This document shows, in pieces, positions 24,990 to 38,760 of a stretch of DNA of 64,000 nt. Under the pieces are notes generated by a model. That model had not been told where the DNA came from and searched no databases. It saw only the letters and a program-made list of their open reading frames with translations. The position numbers and the translations under genes were made by a program. Position 1 is the first letter of the stretch. Every line of letters starts with the position of its first letter. This DNA is from Sphagnum magellanicum (Eukaryota > Streptophyta > Sphagnopsida > Sphagnales > Sphagnaceae). The stretch covers positions 24,587,390-24,651,389 of the forward strand of contig CM038911.1 in assembly GCA_021904315.1 (NCBI GenBank), written 5' to 3'.

Positions 24990-27900
24990 TTGCAACTAAT
25001 TGGCATTATATTCATCATAGTTGGTAAACCTAATTTTGCACCTATTTGGATTTCTTTGGAAATGGGTTGGATGTGTGTCCAAGTGTGTGTTCAAAATTTT
25101 TGTAGAATATAAATGTTGATTTTTAGCTCATGTTCTAGTACCTACTTTTGAGTTTGAAAATTAAATATAATATATAAGAGATTCATTGTTGAATCCAATA
25201 TGTAAGAGATTCATTATTATTGGGGGAGTGGTGTTACAAATTTAAATATACCATCTGCACCATTAAAAAGTCCATCATGTGTGGCATAGTTTTTAGCACA
25301 TAGCTCAACAAACATTCCCAATTTCAAACATATTTGACAATGTAAACATGCAATATGGTGTGGATCTTCTTGTAGTTTAAAGTGCAAAAGACATCTATCA
25401 TGACAATGATATTTTACATCAAAAAAAATTTCTCATCCGTTAATATGTTGAAATACATATTCATTTTGTATGTTTGTGGTTTTATTTGTGTAATATAAGT
25501 AGGGGAATTGGAGATCGTTTGGGGGCATTTTAAAACGTATTGCATTAAGGGTGGATATATCATTTTCAATGTGTGCAAAAGTATGATATTTATTTTAAAT
25601 GTTCATAAGCTTCAACCATTGGAATTATTTGTAATTGGTGTTGATGTTGTTTGATCATTTACAAAAAGAAATTTGTCTATCCATATGTTTTCATTGTTGA
25701 CACAAGCTAAATCATGAGCTTTGGTTTCTAAGCAAGACCATTTGTTTCAATTTGGAAACAAATTGATATATGAACTTTGATCTTGTTTCTATGATGGATT
25801 TTTTATGGGTCATCTATGCAAAATGCCATGTGGGATTACCATCTAATTAAGAATATTTTAAGTATATAAATGGATGAAAGAGCAAAAGTTGTTTTCGATA
25901 AGAATTTTATGGGTCTTTATGTTTATTATAATGAACAAAACAAATAATTTGAGGTGTATAGTGTTTTTCTTTTCTTTTTTGGGTTTGCAAAATAATAATA
26001 TGTAGCAAACTCACTCAAAGACAAATTTATATATGATGATGGATAATTCATGTTCTTGTCAATGATTAAAAGTGATTTAATGTCTTTAGATTCAAGAAGG
26101 AGATATTATAATTGTTTATTTGATTTTAATACAAATGTTTGTTTAGATGGTGGGAATGTGTTTATGAAAAGACATTTGCATGATGAATGGTACAGAGAAA
26201 TAGAGAGCACTATGTAAACTGCAAGTTGTGCATACATCTATTGTGCATTCACAAATGCATTGTTTAATTTCTTTTATTCTATTTATTGCATTTGTGTTGT
26301 CATGGTGGCAATAGTCAATATGGTTCGAAATTCTTTTATAATTCTTTTATTCACCTTTGTAATATATGATGTGTAGTAGGTAGTTGTTACATAAGGGTCC
26401 AAAATGAATTACATGTCAGTATTTGCAACCTAAAGTGGGCCAGCTTTTATGCCCAAAAATTTATTTGAACATCTTTTGCATTTCTTTTTAAGAATAATGT
26501 ATAAGTCTTTTTTATGAAATTTTTAATGCTTTTATATATGTTGGGAAATCAATGTATAATTTATTTAAAATCGATCAAAAAACATTGGATTATTCATTTC
26601 AAGTTTTGATAGTGTTGTAAAAAAAAATTGGCAAATTTTTGTAAGATTTTTGATTTCTTCATGTGCAGATGATTGATCAAAAGGTTCCAAAATTTGTGTA
26701 AAAGGCAAAGGTGGAAAAGGTTAATGGAAACGACACGCATCTTGGTTCAACATATGCATTTATGTCAATGTATTTGTGAATTTTGAAGGTCTTTTGGAAG
26801 TAAATATACATCACATGATGTATATTTGTCAACAAAAGTTACAATTTCATGGTTACCATGTAACCAAAATTGGTGCATTTTAAATCCATACCATACCATA
26901 CCATGTTCACTTCCCTTGTTTATACAACACCAAATATTGATGAGTCTTTTTTACATAAATCTCTAAATGCAGGCATTTGATGGTCATAATATTGTGCACA
27001 AGCTATAAGGTTGGCTTTCATTAAATGTGTTATATCCTTTGAATCAAGTTTGTTAAAGTCATTAAGGACATTAATGAATAATTTATTATAATGATATAAG
27101 GCTTGTAATAATGGTTCCCACCTAGACTTTCAACACTTTTAAAAATCACAAAAAAAGTTGGTGGACCTATTTGTGGTATCATAGCAAATACATTTTTTAA
27201 ATTTTTTTAAATATTAGTCTAGTGAAGATTGTAATTGAACTAAGTCATGATAACCAATGTTTTATCATAACAAATTATCTAAATAAATGGTTTACTTGCT
27301 AGTTGTTCACTAGTGAACTCACAACCATGAAGTTGCCCTTTGCAAATCCATATCTAAGATGTTGTTTGTACTAGTTGTAATAAAACTTTAATAACCTTAA
27401 AAAAACAAGTTCGGAATATCTAGCAAATTTGTGATGTTTATGCATCAATTCCCATTTGTGATGGGATACATTGAGCACGACAAAGTTGGGTAATTGAGTT
27501 CTTTGTTATGTTGATCTTGAAAGAGGCTTAAAAGTTTATAGTTAACTTGATTTGGTGTTGTTGTGAAGATTTCATCATCAATTTGATTTTATGTTAAAAA
27601 GTTTTGGATCAAACTAACTATTGTCACATCATTGAAGGCTTCTTCAAAATTATTTGTTTGGCATGACGATGCTGTATTCAAATCCATATTGTCATGAAAG
27701 TTATTGTCTTTTCGTTGTTTTGATAGATTAAACATGTTCAACCACAATGGTCATATTAATATGGTAGCACCCTCATATGAAGGAATTTTTAGAAGATCTT
27801 TAAATGCATACATAACTTGAATTGGCCAAATGTTACCAGATGTGTAAGGAGATTTATATTCAAGCTTTCTTTTGATAATTAAACCAAGTGTTGTTTCATC

Positions 27901-29760
27901 TTTAGGCAATTGTGGTAGAACTAATTCAATTGTATTCAGGTTTAAAGGAACATTGATCACACTCCCATGCATTTTGAATTGCCCATATCTTTGAACTTGA
28001 TAAATTTGTGCAAATGTTTGTTTTGGAATGATGAATCTTTCTTTTAATTTAAACTACATATATTGATATAGATGGAATATGAGTATTTAAATAATTTTTT
28101 GTGGATACCAAGAATATTGGAAAAAAATTCCATTTAGGTATCTTTTGCAGTTGTTGCAAATGATTAAACTAGTGACATTTTATGGGTTTACATTCAATAA
28201 AGAAGGTATATATGGTAGATAGTCCATATACATTGTTTTTGTAAAATGAGTGGTTTGTTTATTGAACCAAAGTCAATGACAAGACATGCAAGGCAAAATT
28301 GGAGTGTCATTTATTTTTTGTTGAAACACTTCAATGAACATTGAATCACCTATCATCATATTATCAACATTTTTTGAATTGATGGATGACACATCATGTT
28401 CAATGCAATTTGTAATTTATTATCTAAGTTACTGTTTATAGGTGGTAATGGTAAATTGTTAAACTTATGTGAAGATTTTTGTTCAAAGTTTCACAAAGAT
28501 CCAAATCGATTTTTGTGTAAGAAATACCTTTGCCATAGATGCTGTCATACAATTTTTCTTTACTTTTAAATATATTAAATGACGATTGATGTGTTGTACA
28601 CTTGGGAAAGTTTTGATTTCATTGTGCAAAATGGTCACTATTGATTTCAATCTAACAGATTTGTGGGTCACAAGCATGGATGTAAATATCTTATCATGCA
28701 TTTTTGTCCACTTAAAATGTGAACATTTCACATTACTAGTTGAGTTATCATTATAACCCAATGGTGTTATGAAGGAAAATTCATGTTGTGTGGCATCAAT
28801 TTTTTCTTGCATATGACAAAATTCAAGTTGTGAAGAATTATTAAAACAATTGTTATGAAGTTTTTCATAAATAACTTTGTGAGAATAACATTCAGGGGAG
28901 TACGCAAGTTTTTTTTGCATATATTGAGCATGTTTATGTCTTGTCAAATGGTTAAACATTAAGATGCGGATGGATATCATGAAATAATTTAACTATTTTT
29001 CAAATCCAATTTTTTTTTATCATAAATGATTTGCTGTAAGTCTTTGTTCCCTTGAAGTGTCCATCGAAATCTAGATGATGTCATTGTTTTTTAATTTCAA
29101 AAACATTTGACATTTAGGCATAATGTTGTATTTTTCTTTTTTTTCAATACATTACTAGAAGTTTTCATGTCTTCATGCAATGATGAATTATTGTTTTCAT
29201 GATCATGATTCCACAATGGGTGTATTGATGATAGATTAAAATGTAAAATGTTTATGACCAACTCGAAATGGCCATAAATCCCTTTATGGTACACCAATAT
29301 AAGTTTTTCATTCATTTCTACAAATGCTTTTCCAACGGTAATTTATGGTCTATTATTCTTGTTGACCATGCTTCAATGGTGGACTACACAAATTGTGCCA
29401 ACCAAAACAAATGGTGAATTTGGCCCAAAAACCACCTTCTAAAGCATTTAAACCCACTCTTTGAAGGTATTTGTAAGGTGAATTGATTTGGTGTAGTGTC
29501 ATTAATGTGTCTTGGTTAGGATCAACAATGTAATAGTGTGAAACTCTAGGATTGTTTATGTCTAAAGCATGTTGAAGATTCTTTTCCTAAGATCAATTGA
29601 TGAGATTGATAATTGTTTCAAGTAACTAACTGAATAAAAAAGACAATCCCTAACTTTGTATGGATAGCTTGATACCCTTTGGAGTCCAACATTAAAAAAT
29701 GTTTCATCTATACTATTCATTTTTTTGGTTACATTCCAAAAAATATACTTCAAGTAAATA
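24990..29760 (-). mobile_element. Helentron/Helitron2-type element relic, copy A
   Basis: This is a decayed rolling-circle transposon read on the minus strand. In order it shows an OTU cysteine-protease remnant (RDCLFYSVSYL near 29650, GHFELV near 29255), a long open segment (28483-28980) of unknown role, and a zinc-finger region (CMSC and CNNC, about 28150-28300). Next come the conserved HGSVINVP block near 27950 and its continuation KRKLEYKSPYTSGN, then Rep pieces (LIACAQYYDHQMPAF, 26960-27000; LDPYVTTTYYTSYITK, about 26355-26400). The helicase region has FVHYNKHKDP (about 25900-25940) and VELCAKNYATHDGL (about 25265-25310). Stops and frameshifts are frequent. Walker A/B motifs are absent, apparently through internal deletion around 25600-25690, and no C-terminal endonuclease is seen. 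The low-coordinate end lies about 0.1 kb from the MRE11 start codon. Exact element ends are not resolved. Confidence 0.88.
29240..29760 (-). pseudogene. OTU-like cysteine protease remnant of Helentron A
   Basis: The frame reads through VRDCLFYSVSYL, placing a cysteine in the D-C-x-F context of OTU proteases. About 100 codons of open sequence follow (PNQDTLMTLHQINSPYKY and GGFWAKFTICFGW). After a break, GHFELV supplies a candidate catalytic histidine. OTU domains are known accessory domains of Helentrons. The usual DGDC/DGNC glycine is not preserved here. Confidence 0.7.
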
Positions 29761-32700
29761 TAAAATATATTTTGAGATAGTAAATTGCAATGTATGTATT
29801 ATGTTTTTAGAACAAGGTTAAAATAAAGTCCGAATGATATATATGTACATTGATTTACAAATATTTACAACAATATGGTTAGGAATTAGACCTATTAAAA
29901 AACCCAATTTAATAAAACCTATACATGTATGTGGATTTGTACATATATGGACATGGATGTGATGATTCACCAAAACAACGATTCATTAAAAAAATTGGTT
30001 GATTTAATTGAAAACTTACATGCAGTAAAATTTATGTTTCAATCTCCAATATGTTCATGGAAACTAGTAAGGTCATCAGTTAGGGTGTGGGAAAATGAAC
30101 CACAAATTGAAATGGCCTTCAATAAATGGACAATAATCAATTTGTTTTCCGAATGCATGGATAAAAATGCTGCCACATTTAAACCATGAATCCAATCAAT
30201 TTTCATAGTGACATCAAAATGTGATAGGTTGCTTTGATTAAGCACAATTTGGACTTTCACATTCACATCCAAAACATAAGGTGTTATGATATTACAAGTT
30301 TAACAAAAGAACATCCATCATCTTATTGTATGATATCTATAAGATTGCACATTGAACAAGTTCGCACAAATGGAGTCACAACCAAAATGTGCACATTCAA
30401 CTCTCCAATAACCTATAACAATAATACATGAAAATTGTGTCATATTTTTGAGTTCTTCAAGTTAAACATTAAGATTATCACATGAATGGCTTTCTATTGT
30501 AATGTGTGTTAGGTGGGAATTTTTTTTTTGCAAAGTAAAAAATCACTTGCATTGTTATGGGCCTTGTTCCATTCTTGTTGTGGATTTCGTGTAAGTACGT
30601 CAATCAATTAATGACCTCCTAGTTAATTATAGGAGTGAAAATGGCTGATAAATTTGTTTGGTATCTGATAGTTCCACTTAAAGTTGCTAAAATATTTTTC
30701 AGCAATGTAAGTGTTGGTGCTTGAATGCAAAATCTTTGAGATAAGCGTTCATAGTATGCATGAAAATTTGGAAGGAAATTGATATGCACAAAGCAACATA
30801 CATTTTTTTTCATAGGTTTAGTGTGTTAGAAGTTTGTGAAAGAGTTATATAATAATAAGCTCAACATTTATAATTTTAGTTCCCCCTAGGCTAACCCATT
30901 AGAAAGAAATCATAATAGTCATATGTAAAAGTTAAGTTGTGGTTACCAGCCAAAAACTCTCTCCTTGGCCTTGCACCAACCCATTTTATTTTTTCACCCA
31001 TCAGCTTAGTAATAATTCAATTTCATGTTGCGTGCTAATCCAAAAGCTTAAAAAAACATTTTAATGACTTGCACAAAGGAAGAGAAATATTTTTAAATAT
31101 TTCAACATGTTTGTTTTGAAGAAAAAGAATTTGAAAATTTTAGCATTCCTAAAAATAAGATAACTAATACTAAAGTTGCCAATATACCAAGGTACTTAAA
31201 ATGTTTAAGCTTTAAAAAGAAATTAGGAGGATTAATGTTATGGAACAAATCCCGAAACCATGGTGAAGATTCAAAACTTCACTATCACAAACATTTAGTT
31301 CATTTGCAAAGGAAAAATAAATTAACCCCTGGTAATATGCCCCACTACCCCCTTTCCTAGGCATTACATGTTATATATATGTATTGTGGTAAAAAATAAA
31401 ATACATAAGTACAATTACAAAAAAAATTTAGGTTTCATAATTGGGTTCAACAATTCATAATAAGACATATAAATGTGCATAAATTCAAAACCACTAAAAA
31501 AGTATGGAAATAAAAAACAAAATATATTGCCCATCAAACCACTCCAATTTTCAAAATCATGCTTAAAAATAATATACCTTTCAATCAATAATCTTTTTTC
31601 ATGTTATTGTGCTTAAGTATTGATGATCGAAAACAAGGGCTTTGAAATTTATCTACGATTTAAATGCACAAAAAGGAATTTGATTTCCTTCCCAAAAAAT
31701 TGAAGCAAAATTGATTGTAATTTATAGTTTGTATATCATTGTGTCTCCCCATCTACAATGGTGAGTTCAAATATTCCCATCTATCTCCCCCTGAACACTC
31801 ATCGCAAGTATAACAATTGTTGTCATTGCAATTATTTCATGCAAAAACTTATAAAAGGATGTAATTGTGTCAATTTGAACAAAATGGAAAATGAAGTTTT
31901 CATACGAGAGAACATCCACCAAAGTCAAATTATTAAAATGGATACAAACATCGAGGTCCCACAGGGCCATTTCATTTGAGGCCTCATGGTAAAATTTTCA
32001 ATCTACATGTGGTTTTCGTGAATAAATTTATCATTGTGCAATATCACCAATGCCCCACTTAGGGTGACACTCACTATTGAAATCCCACATTCGTCTGTGA
32101 CATCGGCATGCAAATATGCAAAAAAACATTTAAACTACCAAAATTTCCATAACAGTTGAATACAAAGCCTTCAAATGCAACATCATGAATTGTGTAATCC
32201 AAGTTGTTGGCGGTGATCACCGGCCTCACCCTCCTTATTGTCATTATGCAAATGTGTTGAATTTAGACCCAAAAAAACAAAAGAAAAATCTAAAAGCCAA
32301 AAAAGACCTATGACTCCACCTTGGAGTTGAATTTGTAAAAACAAGTCTATTGATTTGTTTGTGGCCAAATGAACCAAAAAAATAAAAACAAGATGGACCG
32401 ATCACCTTCCACTAAAACATGTGAAAAACATATGAGGGGTGTAGGTGTGAAAAGAAAGGTTCAAAAGAAAGAAATTCAAAATGATTTTTTGATCCAAAGC
32501 AAATGGCAAATGAAGTATAAAAAATTATAAACAAGGAGCACAAATTGAAACTTCAACCAAAGCTTGTCATGATAATTAGCGAAACTATTGGGGTTAATTA
32601 GTCAACTTAGGTTTTAACAAAAGGACAACAAAAACTTTTCTTTTAATAGTCCATACAAAAATCCACATGTAATCATTGGAACTTTCCACCACTTTAAAAA

Positions 32701-34929
32701 AACATGCATAAATAATAATGTATTCATGCATGATTAACAAGTAACTGGACATCACTTAATGTGAAAATAAGTTATGTGAATTATGCATGAAATAATTAAC
32801 ATAATAAGTCATGTGACTAATGCAATTTTTCACCAATGAAGATAAGCATGTATGAACAGAGATATTCATTAGTAAACTTTACTTTCAAATAGAAAGATGA
32901 TTGTTTTACTCAACACAAAATTCCACATGTAAATAATTTGATTTCATCACCATTCAAAATTATCATGCATAATAAAATGAACATTACTTCATGTAAAAAA
33001 TGAATTATTCCAACCATGCAATAGGAGTTAAATGGGGCATTAATAATAAGTTGACTTATCTAATGCTACATGATTACAATAAATTTCAAATTGCCCTATT
33101 ATTTAGGGATACCAAAGTTGTGGCCCATTTTTGGTTGCATCACAATGTCTCTTCCTTAAAGGGCCAAGCCAATGAAAAGGGTGCCATTCATGTGTAAGGT
33201 AAACCCTTAAGGTGGGGACATTCTCAAAGTAAGCAGCCCCCAAGGCCAAAGGCCAAGGGCTAGTTATTTTGAAAATGCCCCCATTCAAGGGCTTTAACGT
33301 AGAACCATTCAACATCGAACACTTGCCTATCATCAAACACTTTTCAATATTTTTCTCATTCATTAACCAAATTGAGCGATCTTTGTGTGATTGGACACAC
33401 AAATTAAAGGCCTCCAATTTTTTTTTTGAATATCAAAAGCAAAGGAAAAATGTAAAAACACATGAAGAGGATGAATGATAGTTTGCTTCAATCTTTTTGA
33501 AAAAATAGCTATATATTCCTCTCTAATTCCAACTTCATATTTTCCTCAATTTAGTCTTGTTTAAGTGATTTAAATGTGATGGGTGTGTCAACTAAGGGTT
33601 TACAAAACTTGTTTGTATTCCAAAAGCAAAGATACAAGGATCAAATATTTTAAATTCAAAATTTTAATATGTTTTAATTCACATGTCACCTCAAACACTA
33701 AACCCCCTTACATCAAACACCCCATATCTTCACCATTCCTTCACTAAATTGAGCAATTTTTATAGTGTTGGAAGTGCTAGATGGAAGGCTATTAATGTTT
33801 TTTTAATTGTCAAAGCATAGGAACAATGTGCAAAGATTCAACTTCCTTCGATTTCTTATGTGTTCACTCATGGACCTATCTACTCTACCAAGTGTAAATA
33901 ATAATTAAAAAAAATTCTATTGTTATAGTTGGGTACCAGATGAATACCTTCTAAGTGCCAATGTGAAAGGAATTCAAAAAAAATTATAATTGACATATAT
34001 CCTTTTAATATCATAATATTTTTTTTTGAAAGATTAACATGGGCATTTCAAAAATGAAAACAATTGGTCTCCCTAAACCTTAAATCGGAAAGTGCCTTCT
34101 CTTAGCAAAAGAGTTATTACACTTAGGACCATGCCCTCCCAATACATTGTGAAATTTGTTCCATTTCTGTACCTTGGAAAAGGAACCCCTCTTTGGGTGT
34201 TCTTGGATTTTGGGCATAGCCAAGGGGAATAATCTAGGAAGACCTTCTAAAAGGGGGTCCCATATACATAACCAACAAGGCACCAAGTGACATGCAAGCC
34301 ATGCCAATAGAAAGATTCAAAATAATGGAAAAGGAAATTAATATTTTTGAAAACCTTTTTGATGACAATCAATTCAATAATGGATGGGAAAATAAATTGA
34401 GGATTTTTTCTATGTATTTGAAAAATAAGTACATTTTTGCATCCATTCATTGAATGGTTTTTGGTGGTCTTGTAATTGGGAATACAAATTATGTGATTGA
34501 TAATCATTATAATTATTTAAAATATTATAATTATATACAAATATTTTACATATTTTTTCATGACATCATTGAATGAAAGATATGAACTTTAAAATTAATT
34601 GGTGATTTATGAAGAATTAATGAAATATAATCTAAAACATATTAAATATGATTTTTTAATGAATTGGTGTTATATAATGAACAAAAAATACTACTAAAAT
34701 AAGATGTGTTTTGGATGTGATTGTAGGCTGTTAAATGGTGATGAATATTGGTTTATTAAGTTATATTTATGTTACAATAGTTTTTTGGTTCTTAATTTTG
34801 TTTTATGTGTTAATATATGTTGAGAATAAATGAAAAAATATTTTTATATGATTGAAGTATTAGAAATCATAAAAATTATGTTTTAAAAGTTTTATGTTTT
34901 TGTAATTTTCTTCAGATTGGAATTTATTT
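29761..34929. other. AT-rich intergenic DNA between the two Helentron relics
   Basis: No host gene is supported. Open frames at 29929-30189 (+), 30039-30272 (-) and 33103-33417 (-) are not recognisable. A diverged repeat pair occupies 33315-33850. A weak endonuclease-end-like segment lies at about 34385-34440 (-). Confidence 0.5.
33315..33850 (+). repeat. Diverged direct repeat pair (about 375-bp period)
   Basis: Units near 33315-33480 and 33690-33850 share CATCAAACAC, a pyrimidine-rich stretch with TTCACCATTC/TTCTCATTCATT, AAATTGAGCRAT and, about 60 bp on, a TCAAAGCA-type block (TATCAAAAGCAAAGGA / TGTCAAAGCATAGGA). No reading frame is common to both. Confidence 0.6.
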
Positions 34930-35340
34930 TTTGTTCGAAGCTTATTCATTAATGGATGGTATAATAAATTGAGAAATATGGTTAAATAATTTGAATGCAA
35001 AATATATAGGGCCATGATCTATCCATGAACCTGTGTTGATCTAATATAACATTGTTGTGTTGGGGCATTAGTCCATATACGATTGGTTTGTGTATTATTA
35101 GGTGTTGTGCTTTCTATACATGTAATATGGAAATTATGAATATTAACGTAATTTTGTAATGTTATTAATTTAATTGAATTGGTTAACATTTTTATGTTAA
35201 AATCTCTGATTATTATAGTTGGAAAATTTGTAGGAATTTTTGTAACTATATTTTCTAAAATGGAAATGAAAAATTTTGTGTTCAATTTTGATGGTTTGTA
35301 AATTGAAATTATGTGTTAAATTTGTTGTGTGTTTTCATTG
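34930..35340 (-). pseudogene. C-terminal endonuclease-like domain of Helentron B
   Basis: The reading frame 35019-35285 gives TKIPTNFPTIIIRDFNIKML, NRIWTNAPTQQCYIRSTQ and, after a break, IDHGPIYFAFKL. These match the pattern GDFN, D-x-IWTN, DHxPIY of the endonuclease/exonuclease/phosphatase-type domain found at the C-terminus of some Helentron proteins. The Gly before DFN is replaced by Arg. Confidence 0.75.
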
Positions 35341-35599
35341 AAAAAAACAATGATAAATTCAATTCCTAATTTTTTTTTTGAAAATGTATGTGATAAAAAC
35401 ATATTTGTATCATAGTTTATCATTGTGTTGTGCTAGTCATAACATGAATTTTTAAAAAATTATTTAAAATAGCATTATAAATTTCTTGATGTGTTTGAAT
35501 ATTTCATATATATTTTTCATTTAAACAAAGAATATGTGATGCAAATAAATTTGGATAATTAAGAATGTCTTGAAATTGTAATTTTAAAGAATGAGTATT

Positions 35600-37300
35600 T
35601 AAGGACTATATGATAATAAATTATTTACAATAGGATTTTAAAGAAGCAAGTGTTATTTCATATTGTGTGATTGTTTTTAAACAATGCATTTCTTCTTATA
35701 CTAAAATATTTACTTGGAAATTTTTGTTCCACATGGAGAAAATAAGCATAAATATTCTCTAGAATGGATTCAAGATAATATATTATATGTTAAACCATGT
35801 TTTGTTACACCACTTGGATCAAATGCAAAAAGATCAATAGTTAAATCTTGTGTTTGATGAATAGTGTGTGTCTAATTGGATGGGAAATTGAATTCTTGTG
35901 ATGATATGAAAAGTATTATTACTAATTTGTATTTCTATAATTTTTTGTTCTATTGGTGTCCATTTCTTATCAATTGTAGGGAATTGTTTATAAATGTGAA
36001 AATTTTAAATTTGTGTATTTATTCCAATTTGTGGATTATGGAAATGTATCCAAATCAATGGTTTTGGATTTTTTTTATATAATCTTGAAAGTGCCATTTG
36101 CACCATATTTGACAAGACCATTTAATGTTGCATAATTGCCAACACACAATTCCTCTAACATATACATTTTAAGTAACAATTCATGATGGAAGCCACTAGT
36201 GTTAGATGGTAACATTGATAATTTGAAACAAGACGGACATGTTTCAAAATGAATATCTTTTGCGAGAAATTTAAATGTTTCACCATGTGTTTAGTAGTCA
36301 TATACAATTTTGTTATGGGCAATGGTTTTAAGGTTTATATGGAATAAATGTGGTAATGTGTTATCCATTGGTGATGGTTTTAAACAAAAATCATTCATAA
36401 ATGTATGCAATTTAAAACCTATTAAAAATATTAATAAAATGAACATCATTTTGTCTCATAGTTTTATACAATTCATAACATTTAACATTTTCATGCCAAA
36501 GATTTGTTGCTTACCTATTAAATCCAATATTTTTTGTTGAAAAAATCCATGAATCTCAAACTAGGGGCGTTTGATAAAAATCACTTGTCATTATTACATC
36601 AAGACCACCCATAAATTGGATATGAACTTGTTTTATTGATCATATTCTATGATCAATAAATGATAACATTATATTGCCAACTAATGAAATATCATCTATG
36701 ACTAATTAATGTAATTAATCATATTTTTTATTAAACTATCTTGTCTTTCATCACTTAATGCTTTTAGTTTGTTGAAATTTTTGTTTAAAGGAATCACAAA
36801 TGTTGAATGAATGGTCATACCATTAATGTTATTTGTAGTTTTTCCAATGTATGTTAATTTCATGACTTTTTGGTTTTAAAGGGTCAAAATTTGGAATGTC
36901 TTTTATATAATATTTTATGATGTTTTATATGATACACATTAATGTAAAAAATTTCCCTATTCTTGCACCTCTTGTTAAGAAAACGTGTAAAGGTTTTAAG
37001 GGATATTTTTGTCTTTTATATATAATGTCAACTATGATGAATCTTTGTTCATCATTAAGTTTCTTCATTTTTTTGAGAATTCTTCATATGGAATGTGTTC
37101 ATCCACTTGTTGAAAAAGATCATGAATTGGTGTTTTGTTTTTTTTTTTTCATTTTTTAAAATTTTTGATAAATATTCATATGTTAAATCATATAGTTGTT
37201 CTTCTTTGGTTGTAAACATGTTTAATTTTGGGTTATTTGCGTCAAGATCTATTTCATAATAATAATAATTTCCCATCCATTTTTATCATGTTTTTTGGTG
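35600..37300 (-). pseudogene. PIF1-type helicase remnant of Helentron B
   Basis: LNDEQRFIIVDIIYKRQ leads into LHVFLTRGARIGKFFTL (about 36945-36995), a decayed Walker A where the family has GGAGTGKT. LVIDDISLVG (about 36677-36706) corresponds to Walker B. Further on are MGGLDVIMTSDFYQTPL and LEELCVGNYATLNGLV, the late helicase block. It would unwind DNA during rolling-circle transposition; here it is clearly inactive. Confidence 0.87.
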
Positions 37301-37869
37301 TATTCTTGTACTTGTGATTGTAAATTATCCCATTCATCACCATTCTCATTTAAAATATTGAAATTACAATATACAATTTTTTTTTTATTGTCATCTTTTA
37401 GATTAAGATAAACATCTTTCCATGAAAGATGTTGACCTTTTAAATTATATTCTAATCCATGAAAAGGCATAAATAAAAAAATAATATTCTATTATAATAT
37501 TTTTTGAATATTTATGGAAATTAAATGAAACCCAATGTATAATTTTATTATATTTAATTTTTTTTGATGATTTGGTATCAAAATTAGCAAAACATTATGT
37601 TAAGAAAATGGTTTAATGATTCATTTTATATTTTTCAATTAATGATTTACAATGGATGTTTATTGAATTTGGAAATTTTTTTAATTTTAAAATATAATAA
37701 AACAATTTATTATTATTTTCTTCACAAATAATTATAAATTGGAATGATCTTGTTGAATGATATAATGGGATAGATAAAAATATATGTACTACTTGTTGAA
37801 TTAACATTTGTTGAGCATTTAAAAATGAATTTTCTAATTTTTAATTCATTCAGATGCTTTCATTTTTTC

Positions 37870-38760
37870 ACGGTTATATTTGTTTAATATGATTTGCATT
37901 TTTCATGTGACATATTTATCTATTTTTGTTAAATAAGAAGTGCAATAAACTATTGTTGTGTATAAATCTAAAATGGATTGTGCATCTATATTTGTTTCCC
38001 ACAAAGGTTCTACATGTATACTAAAAACATTTGTTTGTATATCATTTGGTTTATATTTTAAAAACAATGTTGGTTTTCTTATTGTACATTGTAAAGCAAA
38101 TAGATAAGTCTGTTAATTTAAATGTGAATATAATAAAAATTAATCAACTGAAATTTCTTGACTTGATTTCATATTAACAAGTTTTTTGAAAATTTGGAAA
38201 TTTATTTCATGAAAATTTGAGTTATTATCCTTTTTATTTAAAGGTGAAGATATTTTTGTACGTTTCATTGGTGGTTTTGGATATTGGAATCAACAAATTG
38301 GTTGCTATTTTTTTCAACATATTTGTGTATGTTGGTGTATTTGATTATTACAAATTTTTATTTTGAAAATATTTTATTTTTTGTGAAATATTTATCAATG
38401 AAAATTTCAATTTATTCATTTGTAAAAGTTCCAAATCTAGGAGCATTTTTAGACCATAACAATCCATGGTCATGTGCTAAACCTTTGGATTGGAATTTTT
38501 TTATTGAAAAAAAACCATTTATTTTGCCAAATAAAAGATTGTTATTTTAAAGAAGTTTTTGAAAGCTATTCATCTTATGTTCATAATAATGCACACAAGT
38601 GATAGGGTCACCTTTAACAAAATCTTTTATGTTTGGTAAATCTTTATTTTTTGTCTTAAAGTTTTGAACGTTTTCAATATGTAAATCTTTTAATGTTTTT
38701 ACAAAAATAGGCCAATTATTTACACATGTTGTAAATAATGTTACCAAAAAAATATCTAAT
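37870..38760 (-). pseudogene. HUH Rep nuclease remnant of Helentron B
   Basis: The open segment 38547-38747 contains KGDPITCVHYYEHKMNSFQ. It is followed after a break by KGLAHDHGLLW (about 38455-38485), whose HDH is the metal-binding HUH motif. Downstream are YPKPPMKRTK and then IVYCTSYLTK (about 37927-37955), carrying the two candidate catalytic tyrosines. These mark the rolling-circle replication initiator that would nick and transfer the transposon strand. Several stops break the frame. Confidence 0.88.

Noticed and set aside
33103..33417. 104-codon minus-strand frame
   Set aside because: No recognisable family, it overlaps the diverged direct repeats, and it has no splice or start support.
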